Of a stretch of 6,011 bases of DNA, positions 1 to 5,203 are shown one piece after another. Source of the stretch: Candidatus Acetothermia bacterium (GTDB taxonomy: Bacteria; Bipolaricaulota; Bipolaricaulia; Bipolaricaulales; Bipolaricaulaceae). The position numbers and the translations under genes are program-made. How positions within the stretch are numbered: the first letter of the stretch is position 1; every line of letters begins with the position of its first letter. The notes under the pieces are model-generated. The model saw nothing but the letters and a program-made list of their open reading frames with translations, did no database searches and was not told the origin of the DNA. The stretch is taken from the NCBI GenBank assembly GCA_011057175.1, contig DSBZ01000067.1, positions 1 through 6,011 of the forward strand, read 5' to 3'.

Positions 1-1327
1 GAGGGTTGCCTCCGGGGACTGGCCTGGACTCGGGTCCCCCGTCGTCGTGCTCGGGGGCGGAAACACAGCGATGGACGCAGCGCGAAGCGCCCACCGCCTG
101 ACGGGGCAACCGGTGACCGTCCTCTACCGCCGCACGCGGGAGGAGATGCCGGCCGATCCGGAGGAGGTGGAGGACCTCCTCGCCGAGGGGAACACCCTCC
201 GCGAGCTCGTCTCCCCCCAGCGCATCGTGCGCCGCGACGGCGGGGTGGTGGCGGTGGTCTGTGTGAGGACGCGCCTCGGCGAGCCAGGGCCGGACGGACG
301 GCGGAGACCGGTCCCGATCGCAGGGAGCGAGTTTGAGGTCCCGGCGGAGGCCGTCCTCGTCGCCGTGGGGCAGCGCCCGGAGATGGGTTTCCTCACCGGG
401 AGTCGGATCCCGACAGGGAAGGACGGGCGGATCCTCGCCGACCCGGAGACCGGGGCGACCGGTCTCGCCCACGTCTACGCGGGGGGGGACGCGGTGCGGG
501 GCCCAGCGACGATCGTCGAGGCCTGTGCCGATGGCCGGCGCGCGGCGGAGGCGATGTGCCGGGAGCTCAGGATCCCGTTCCGCTCGTGGTCAACCGCGGA
601 AGCAAGCCTCTCCTCCGACGAGGTGGCGCGGGCGAAGCGGGCGAGGGCGCGGATCCTCCCCCGTCGGGATCCGGCGGTCCTCGCGATCCCCAGCCGCGGC
701 GGGTTCGACCTCGTGGAGAGGTGCCTCGGGGAAGAGGAGGCGCGCGTCGAGGCGAGCCGCTGCGTCCAGTGTGCGACGTTCTGCGACAAGTGCGTCGAGG
801 TGTGTCCCAACCGGGCCAATCTCGCCTACGAGGCCGAGGCCGTGGCCTGGAGGGTCCCCGTCCTCGCCTGCCGGGCAGGAGAGGTCCGCATCGTGGGGGA
901 GGAGCCGTTCGAGGTCCGCCAGGGCCGACAGATCGTCCACCTCGTGGAACCGTGCAACGAATGCGGGAACTGCGCCACGTTCTGCGTCCATGAGGGCCAA
1001 CCCTATCGGGACAAGCCCCGCCTCTGCCTGACCCTCCCCGCGTTTCAGGACGAGCCAGGGATAGCGTTCTTCATCGCGGGGGACGAGATCCGGCGTCGGG
1101 AAGGGGGGAAGGAAGCCACCCTTTCCGTGAAGGAGGGGGGGATGACGTTCGCCGACGAACGGTTGATCGTGGAGCTGGATAGAGGGCTCCGCGTTCAGCA
1201 CGTCGCGCTCAAGGCCGCGTTCCCCGGGACGCGCTCGTTGGGCGAGGCGGCGGAGATGCTCGTCCTCTTCCGCGGGGTGAAGGGGTCGCTTCCGTTCCTG
1301 ATCGAACAGGAGGTGGGAGATGGGTGA
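1..1327 (+). CDS. ygfK: YgfK-type FAD/NAD(P)/iron-sulfur oxidoreductase, C-terminal part (5' end outside window)
   Basis: The reading frame is open from base 2, so the gene enters from the left; 441 residues are visible of a family that usually has roughly 1000. Counting from the GTG at 47, the visible part begins in the second Rossmann domain of a GltD-like flavoprotein, with GGGNTAMDAAR at residues 3-13. The closing FAD motif, YAGGDAVRGPATIVEA, is at about 144-159. A ferredoxin-like tail follows. Its first cysteine group is C239-x2-C-x3-C-x2-C-x3-CPNRAN (bases 761-805) and its second is CNECGNCATFC at 303-313 (bases 953-985). From memory, the CPNRAN and NECGNCA-FC motifs are hallmarks of E. 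coli YgfK ('putative selenate reductase subunit'). This separates it from plain glutamate synthase small subunits. YgfK proteins lie beside molybdenum hydroxylase genes, as here, and are thought to be cytosolic electron-transfer partners; the true donor and acceptor are not settled. The stop overlaps the next gene by 8 nt. Family assignment is firm, substrate unknown. Confidence 0.88.
   Translation, partial: RVASGDWPGLGSPVVVLGGGNTAMDAARSAHRLTGQPVTVLYRRTREEMPADPEEVEDLLAEGNTLRELVSPQRIVRRDGGVVAVVCVRTRLGEPGPDGRRRPVPIAGSEFEVPAEAVLVAVGQRPEMGFLTGSRIPTGKDGRILADPETGATGLAHVYAGGDAVRGPATIVEACADGRRAAEAMCRELRIPFRSWSTAEASLSSDEVARAKRARARILPRRDPAVLAIPSRGGFDLVERCLGEEEARVEASRCVQCATFCDKCVEVCPNRANLAYEAEAVAWRVPVLACRAGEVRIVGEEPFEVRQGRQIVHLVEPCNECGNCATFCVHEGQPYRDKPRLCLTLPAFQDEPGIAFFIAGDEIRRREGGKEATLSVKEGGMTFADERLIVELDRGLRVQHVALKAAFPGTRSLGEAAEMLVLFRGVKGSLPFLIEQEVGDG
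1308..1313 (+). promoter_or_regulatory. Shine-Dalgarno site for the threonine-synthase-like gene
   Basis: A perfect AGGAGG lies inside the end of the ygfK-type gene, 6 nt before the ATG at 1320. It fixes that start and suggests the PLP-enzyme gene is translated strongly in its own right despite the 8-nt overlap. Confidence 0.75.
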
Positions 1328-2567
1328 GCCGGTCGCGTTTCGTTGCCTGACGTGCGGGCGGCAGCACGCTCCGTGGTCGGTGGACGATGTGTGTCCCCGC
1401 TGCGGCCCGGTGGCTGGGGCGCTCGAGGTCGAGTACGACTACCCGTACCTCTCCCGGCGGCTGTCCCGGGGCACGTTCGCCGAGTCGCGGCGGCTGTCCC
1501 TGTGGCGGTACGAGCCCCTCCTCCCCGTTTCCGAGAAGCACGCCGTTCCCCTCCGCGCGGGGTGGACGCCGCTCTACGCCTGCCCCACTCTCGCCGCCGA
1601 GCTCGGGCTGGGCGCGCTGTGGGTGAAGGACGACACGGTGAACCCCACCGCTTCATGCAAGGATCGGGGCACAGCGGTGACAGTGGCGGCAGCGCGGAAG
1701 CTCGGGCGGGCGGCCCTCGTCTGTGCCTCCACCGGCAACGCGGCCACGTCCACCGCCGGCTTCTGCGCCGCGGGCGGGATCCCTTGTTACATCTTCGTTC
1801 CCCGGTCCGCCCCGCGGGCGAAGCTGGCGCAGCTGGTGGCGTTCGGGGCAACGGTGTTTCCCGTGGACGGGGTGTACGGGGATGCGTTTCAGGTCGCGGT
1901 TCAGGCCGGGCGACGCTTTGGGTGGTACAACCGCTCCGATGGGATGAACCCGATGGTCGTGGAGGGGAACAAGACGGGCGCGTTCGAGGTGGGAGAGGAG
2001 CTCCGCTGCGACCTTCCCGAGTTCGCCCTCGTCTCCGTGGGCGATGGGGCGGTGGTCGCCGGGCTCGCCAAGGGCTTCCTCGAGCTCGTGCGGGTGGGAC
2101 TCGCGGAGCGGGTCCCGCGGGTGTATGGGGTCCAGGCGGCGGGGGCGGCGGCGGTGGCCCATGCCTTCGCCCGACACCAAGAAGGGAAGCCGATCCTCCC
2201 CGCTCGGGAGGAGGCGGAGACGGTGGCCGACTCGATCCGAGTGGACAGGCCTCAGGATGCCCTGCGGGCGGTGAAGGCGGTCGCGAAGACGGAGGGCGGG
2301 TTCGTCACCGTGACCGACGAGGAGATCGTGGCGGCCACCCAGGAGCTGGCCCGACGCACCGGCGTGTTCGCTGAACCGTCGGGGGCGGCTCCCTACGCCG
2401 GCCTCCTCCGCCTCGTCGTCGAGGGGAGGATCCCCTCCGGCTCCCGCGTCGTCCTGTTCGTGACCGGGTCCGGCCTCAAGGACCCCGAGGGCGCCCTGCG
2501 GGGGGTGGAGATGCCGGAGGTCATCCCGCCCACGCTCGACGCGGTGGCCGAGGCGGTGGAGGGATGA
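1320..2567 (+). CDS. Threonine-synthase-like PLP-dependent lyase (fold type II), probably a paralogue
   Basis: This 415-residue protein is built like the archaeal-type threonine synthase family. A zinc-ribbon-like N-terminus has two CxxC pairs (C9/C12 and C25/C28). A fold-type-II PLP core follows. K114 in NPTASCKDRG is the expected Schiff-base lysine. STGNAATS (137-144) is the substrate or carboxylate loop, GDGAVVAGL (241-249) is in the region that binds the PLP phosphate, and TGSGLKD (382-388) is near the C-terminus. True threonine synthases usually read PTGSFKDRG and TGHGLKD, so the active-site neighbourhood is altered. No homoserine or threonine biosynthesis gene is adjacent. The gene sits between a YgfK-type oxidoreductase and molybdenum hydroxylase subunits. 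In E. coli that neighbourhood carries another PLP enzyme, the diaminopropionate ammonia-lyase YgeX. A catabolic ammonia-lyase or related reaction is therefore plausible but is inference. It overlaps the previous gene by 8 nt and the next by 4 nt. The PLP family call is firm; the substrate is open. Confidence 0.85.
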   Translation: MGEPVAFRCLTCGRQHAPWSVDDVCPRCGPVAGALEVEYDYPYLSRRLSRGTFAESRRLSLWRYEPLLPVSEKHAVPLRAGWTPLYACPTLAAELGLGALWVKDDTVNPTASCKDRGTAVTVAAARKLGRAALVCASTGNAATSTAGFCAAGGIPCYIFVPRSAPRAKLAQLVAFGATVFPVDGVYGDAFQVAVQAGRRFGWYNRSDGMNPMVVEGNKTGAFEVGEELRCDLPEFALVSVGDGAVVAGLAKGFLELVRVGLAERVPRVYGVQAAGAAAVAHAFARHQEGKPILPAREEAETVADSIRVDRPQDALRAVKAVAKTEGGFVTVTDEEIVAATQELARRTGVFAEPSGAAPYAGLLRLVVEGRIPSGSRVVLFVTGSGLKDPEGALRGVEMPEVIPPTLDAVAEAVEG

Positions 2568-3025
2568 GGCTCTCCTTTCGCGTGAACGGCAAAGAGGTGA
2601 CGGCGGATGTTCCGCCCGGGCGCCGCCTCCTCGATCTCCTCCGCGAGGACCTCGGCCTCACCGGCACGAAGGAGGGGTGCGGGGAAGGGGAGTGCGGGGC
2701 GTGCACGGTGATCGTGGACGGAAGGCCGCGCCTTTCCTGCCTCACCGCGGCGATCCAGGTGGCGGGGAAGGATGTCCTGACCATCGAGGGGCTCGCCGCT
2801 TCCGGGAAGTTGCATCCCCTGCAGGAGGCGCTCCTCGCCACGGCGGGCGTGCAGTGCGGGTTCTGTACGCCAGGGCTGATCATGGCCGCCTACGCCCTTC
2901 TCCAGGAGAACCCCCACCCGACGGAGGGAGAGGTCCGGGAGTACCTCGCCGGGAACCTGTGCCGGTGCACGGGCTACGCCCAGGTCGTGGAGGCCGTGCT
3001 TCGCGCGGCGGAGCGGATGCGATGA
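2564..3025 (+). CDS. xdhC: Molybdenum hydroxylase [2Fe-2S] subunit (XdhC/CoxS family)
   Basis: This 153-residue protein is full length for the small electron-transfer subunit of xanthine dehydrogenase/CO dehydrogenase-type hydroxylases. The N-terminal plant-ferredoxin domain binds one [2Fe-2S] cluster through C39, C44, C47 (CGEGECGAC) and C59. The C-terminal helical domain binds the second through C98, C101 (GVQCGFCTPG), C133 and C135 (NLCRCTGY). Q97 is the residue that contacts the pterin cofactor in family structures. Cytosolic; it passes electrons between the molybdenum site in the large subunit and FAD. The ATG overlaps the upstream TGA (ATGA), with AGGCGG 7 nt upstream as a modest ribosome site and GGAGGG directly against the start. 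The stop overlaps the mocA start in the same way, so translation is probably coupled. The substrate cannot be read from this subunit; xanthine or another purine is favoured by context, and nicotinate- or aldehyde-type hydroxylases remain possible. The symbol follows E. coli use. Confidence 0.93.
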   Translation: MRLSFRVNGKEVTADVPPGRRLLDLLREDLGLTGTKEGCGEGECGACTVIVDGRPRLSCLTAAIQVAGKDVLTIEGLAASGKLHPLQEALLATAGVQCGFCTPGLIMAAYALLQENPHPTEGEVREYLAGNLCRCTGYAQVVEAVLRAAERMR

Positions 3026-3639
3026 CGGGGGTTGTGCTCGCTGCCGGAGCCGGACAGCGGATGGGGAGGCCAAAGCTCCTCCTCCCCGTGGCGGGCCGGC
3101 CGCTCCTCTCGTGGGTGGTGGACCTCGTGGAGCGGCTCCCGTTGGACGAGCGGGTGATCGTCCTCGGCGCGGAGGCCACGGCCATTCAGGGAGCGCTCTT
3201 CCCCGCTCGTCCCGAACCTCTCCCATCGAGGGAAGCGCGGGCGCGGGCGAGCTGGCAGGTGATCGTGAACGAGGCGTGGCAAGAGGGGATGGGGAGCTCT
3301 CTCCGCCGGGCGGCGGAGGCGGTGGAGGGCGGGATGCTCGTGTTCCTGGGGGACATGCCGTGGGTCCCCGAGCAGGCGGCACGGGAGGTGTTGGCGCGGG
3401 CCGGCGAGCATCCGGTAGCCCCGGCGCACGAAGGACAACGGGGGTTCCCCGTATACCTTCCCCCCTCCCTGCGGCCGGGGGTCCTTCGCCTCTCCGGCGA
3501 CCGCGGGGCCCGCGACCTCCTCGCGAACTGCGAGCTCATCCCCTGGGACGATCCAGGCGTGGTCCGGGACGTGGACGGGATGGAGGACCTCCGAACCCCG
3601 TCGTCGGTCCGGGAGAGGATCAAGCGTGCCCAGGCCTGA
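3022..3639 (+). CDS. mocA: Molybdenum cofactor cytidylyltransferase (MocA-like nucleotidyltransferase)
   Basis: A 205-residue NTP-transferase (GT-A-like fold). The nucleotide-binding loop LAAGAGQRMGRPKLLLP is at residues 6-22, the NEAWQEGMGSSL segment at 83-94, the metal-site motif VFLGDMP at 107-113 (D111), GFPVYLPPSL at 141-150, and a late acidic motif VRDVDGMEDL at 181-190. This pattern fits the MocA/YgfJ group, which joins CMP from CTP to molybdopterin. Molybdopterin-cytosine dinucleotide is the form most bacterial XDH-family hydroxylases need, and the position between two hydroxylase subunits supports this over MobA (GMP). Although the frame is open further upstream, ATG 3022 is the right start: it overlaps the previous stop as ATGA and the glycine-rich loop begins six codons later. 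A stretch at about 60-78 rich in Pro, Arg and Ala looks longer than usual for the family. The end overlaps the next gene by 14 nt. Confidence 0.88.
   Translation: MTGVVLAAGAGQRMGRPKLLLPVAGRPLLSWVVDLVERLPLDERVIVLGAEATAIQGALFPARPEPLPSREARARASWQVIVNEAWQEGMGSSLRRAAEAVEGGMLVFLGDMPWVPEQAAREVLARAGEHPVAPAHEGQRGFPVYLPPSLRPGVLRLSGDRGARDLLANCELIPWDDPGVVRDVDGMEDLRTPSSVRERIKRAQA
3611..3619 (+). promoter_or_regulatory. Ribosome binding site deciding the GTG start of the FAD subunit
   Basis: A purine-rich GGGAGAGGA lies inside the end of mocA, 6 nt before GTG 3626. It supports that non-ATG start, which produces a 14-nt overlap and the N-terminus expected of the family. Confidence 0.55.
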
Positions 3640-4489
3640 GATCGTCCGGCCACGTGACCTCGCCGAGGCCGTCCGCCTCACAGCTGAGGGTGGCCAACCC
3701 CTCGCCGGGGGGACGGACCTCTTCGTCCGCCTCCAGAAAGGCGGCACGCGTCCAGAGTTCCTCGTCTACGTGGGGGAACTCCCTGAGCTTCGCGCGATCC
3801 GCGGAACGGAAGAGGGGGTCGAGATCGGGGCCGCAGCCACCCACGCCGCGATCCTCGCCTCGCCCGCGATCGCGCGGGTGCCGATTATGGGCCTCGCTCT
3901 GCGCACGATCGGATCCCCCGCCGTCCGCCACATGGGGACCCTGGGGGGAAACCTCGCCAACGCCTCCCCGGCCGGGGACGGGCTCATCCCCCTGTACCTC
4001 CTCGATGCCCGCGTGAACCTGGCGGGACCGAGCGGGGAACGTTCCCTACCTGTCGCGGAGTTCGTGCACGGTCCCGGCAAGACCGCGCTCCGACTGGGGG
4101 AACTCATTCGCTCCGTCACCGTCGCGTTCCCCAGGGACGGCGCCCAGGCCTACTTCCGCAAGGTGGGACGGAGACGGGCCCTCGTCATCGCCGTGGCCTC
4201 CCTGGGGGCCCTCGTGTGGCTCGAGGAGGGCCGGATCCGGGAAGCGAGGTTGGCCCTGGGGTCGGTTGCCCCGACCGTGCTGCGGCCGCGGGAGGTGGAG
4301 GAAGCGCTCGTGGGCCGTCCGCTGACCGTCGACGCCCTGGCCGAGGTGCGGAATGGCCTGTCCGCCGCCGTGGAGCCGATCTCCGACCTCCGCGCGTCCG
4401 CCGACTACCGGCGGCAGGTGGCGGGGAACCTCCTCCTCGACCTCGCCTCTCGAGCAGCCCACTCTGCTCTCTGCGGTCAGGGCGGTTGA
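3626..4489 (+). CDS. Molybdenum hydroxylase FAD-binding subunit (XdhB/CoxM/YgfM family)
   Basis: A 287-residue protein of the usual length for the separate flavin subunit of XDH-family enzymes. PLAGGTDLFV at residues 25-34 and RHMGTLGGNLANASPAGD at 101-118 are the two FAD-binding signatures of the PCMH-type fold. FRKVGRRRALVIAVASLGA (177-195) and SDLRASADYRRQVAGNLL (253-270) belong to the C-terminal CO-dehydrogenase-flavoprotein-like domain. No cysteine-rich insert is present, so it is not the 4-hydroxybenzoyl-CoA reductase type with an extra [4Fe-4S]. It takes electrons from the [2Fe-2S] subunit and passes them to NAD+ or to a partner such as the YgfK-type protein; the latter is inference. 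It starts with GTG behind a good ribosome site and overlaps mocA by 14 nt. No catalytic large subunit follows: the next gene is hpt, so the operon ends here on this strand. Confidence 0.9.
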   Translation: MPRPEIVRPRDLAEAVRLTAEGGQPLAGGTDLFVRLQKGGTRPEFLVYVGELPELRAIRGTEEGVEIGAAATHAAILASPAIARVPIMGLALRTIGSPAVRHMGTLGGNLANASPAGDGLIPLYLLDARVNLAGPSGERSLPVAEFVHGPGKTALRLGELIRSVTVAFPRDGAQAYFRKVGRRRALVIAVASLGALVWLEEGRIREARLALGSVAPTVLRPREVEEALVGRPLTVDALAEVRNGLSAAVEPISDLRASADYRRQVAGNLLLDLASRAAHSALCGQGG

Positions 4490-4513
4490 CGGGTGCGCCA
4501 TTCGCGGTATGCT
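4486..4513 (+). promoter_or_regulatory. Sigma-70-like promoter for hpt
   Basis: TTGACG (4486-4491) and TATGCT (4508-4513) are separated by 16 nt, a close match to the -35/-10 consensus in otherwise GC-rich DNA. The -35 box overlaps the TGA stop of the FAD-subunit gene. Transcription would begin near 4520, giving a leader of about 45 nt before hpt. It suggests hpt is expressed apart from the hydroxylase operon, though read-through is possible because no clear terminator lies between them. Confidence 0.6.
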
Positions 4514-4529
4514 CGGCTTCTCCCCTTAC

Positions 4530-4553
4530 GGATGCCTGTGGGGAGGGCATTCC
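4530..4553 (+). promoter_or_regulatory. Imperfect hairpin in the hpt leader
   Basis: GGATGCC (4530-4536) can pair with GGCATTCC (4546-4553) with one bulged T, leaving a 9-nt purine-rich loop. It ends 13 nt before the hpt start. A role in translation or RNA stability is possible, but the match is short and may be chance. Confidence 0.25.
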
Positions 4554-4566
4554 TCGGGAAGACGGT

Positions 4567-5145
4567 ATGGTGACGACAGTGACGGAGGGGATCGAGCGGG
4601 TGGTGATCTCGGCCGAGGAGATCGCCCGCCGGGTAGGGGAACTCGGACAGGCGATCACGGCCGACTACCGGGGCGGCGCGGCGCGGGATTCCCGCCGTCG
4701 GCCACTCCTCGTGGTGGGGATCCTGAAGGGGGCGATGCCGTTCATGGCTGACCTCGTCCGAGCCCTGGACCTCCCCATCGAGTACGACTTCATGGCTGTC
4801 TCCAGCTACGGAAACGGCACGAGCCCCGGCGAGGTGCGGATCCTGAAGGACCTCGACTGCGCAATCGGCGGCCGCGATGTCCTCATCGTGGAGGACATTG
4901 TGGATACGGGGCACACCCTGCAGCACCTCCTGGCAGGCCTTTCCGCGCGGGGCCCGGCGAGCCTCCGCGTGTGCACCCTCCTCGACAAGCCCCACCGCCG
5001 GGAGGTCGAGGTGCCGGTGGACTACGTGGGGTTCGTCCTCCCGGAGAACCTATTCGTCGTTGGGTACGGGCTCGACTACGCGGAGGTGTACCGGAACCTT
5101 CCCTTCGTGGGGATCCTCAAGCCCGCGTACGTCCGTGAAGAGTGA
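4567..5145 (+). CDS. hpt: Hypoxanthine(-guanine) phosphoribosyltransferase
   Basis: A 192-residue cytosolic purine-salvage enzyme that makes IMP (and usually GMP) from the free base and PRPP. VLIVEDIVDTGHTL at 105-118 is the PRPP-binding signature. E109 and D110 hold the ribose and D113 is the expected general acid/base. GILKGAMPFMADL (51-63) is the pyrophosphate loop, SSYGNG (79-84) starts the flexible active-site loop, K141 in LLDKPHRR should contact the purine, and D170 in VVGYGLDYAEVYRNLP matches the exocyclic-group-binding aspartate of the human enzyme. The open frame extends upstream through the FAD-subunit gene, but ATG 4567 gives the family length and follows a modest GGGAAG (4556-4561, 5 nt away). 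GTG 4570 is a possible alternative start. It has its own promoter. Its nearness to a purine-type molybdenum hydroxylase operon may be functional: free hypoxanthine, guanine or xanthine could be salvaged rather than degraded. In many bacteria hpt sits in unrelated housekeeping clusters, so the link is inference. Confidence 0.95.
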   Translation: MVTTVTEGIERVVISAEEIARRVGELGQAITADYRGGAARDSRRRPLLVVGILKGAMPFMADLVRALDLPIEYDFMAVSSYGNGTSPGEVRILKDLDCAIGGRDVLIVEDIVDTGHTLQHLLAGLSARGPASLRVCTLLDKPHRREVEVPVDYVGFVLPENLFVVGYGLDYAEVYRNLPFVGILKPAYVREE

Positions 5146-5152
5146 ACGGCGC

Positions 5153-5158
5153 TAGGCT
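5153..5158 (+). promoter_or_regulatory. Possible -10 element (TAGGCT) upstream of tsaD
   Basis: TAGGCT fits a TANNNT-type -10 box and lies just after the hpt stop, about 46 nt before the tsaD ATG. No convincing -35 is seen at the right distance. It is part of a 13-mer nearly identical to one beside the hpt promoter. It is equally possible that tsaD is read from the hpt promoter. Confidence 0.25.
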
Positions 5159-5173
5159 TCTCCAACCCCCCTG

Positions 5174-5195
5174 GACCGGTTGCGCATCACCGGTC
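5174..5195 (+). repeat. Perfect 7-bp inverted repeat just before tsaD
   Basis: GACCGGT (5174-5180) and ACCGGTC (5189-5195) are exact reverse complements around an 8-nt spacer that holds the palindrome TGCGCA. The structure ends 8 nt before the tsaD start. No T-run follows, so a standard intrinsic terminator is unlikely. It could be an operator for a dimeric regulator or a 5'-leader hairpin near the ribosome site. Confidence 0.45.
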
Positions 5196-5203
5196 ACCGC
5201 CCC

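Noticed and set aside
481..488. G8 homopolymer (another at 5992-5999) as a phase-variation tract or sequencing frameshift
   Set aside because: Both encode conserved Gly codons (AGGDA, VGGV) with the correct frame on each side; such runs follow from GGG codon preference in GC-rich DNA.
1325..1327. TGA stops in the operon as selenocysteine codons
   Set aside because: Each TGA falls at the expected end of its protein family with the next gene already started; no in-frame continuation with family homology follows.
2677..3021. N-terminal extension of mocA through the [2Fe-2S] subunit gene
   Set aside because: The upstream part is an out-of-frame reading of xdhC; the nucleotide-binding loop expected near the N-terminus begins just after ATG 3022.
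2393..3382. Long antisense open frame (329 codons)
   Set aside because: It lies opposite well-supported xdhC and mocA genes, is rich in Pro/Arg/Ser low-complexity sequence typical of GC-rich shadow frames, and shows no known motif.
4452..4469. Hairpin GAGCAG-N6-CTGCTC as a terminator of the hydroxylase operon
   Set aside because: It is only a 6-bp stem inside the coding sequence before the stop codon, and no T-run follows.
4216..4566. N-terminal extension of hpt upstream of ATG 4567
   Set aside because: It overlaps the end of the FAD-subunit gene and contains the hpt promoter; the translated extension is Arg/Gly/Pro-rich, and Hpt proteins have no such domain.
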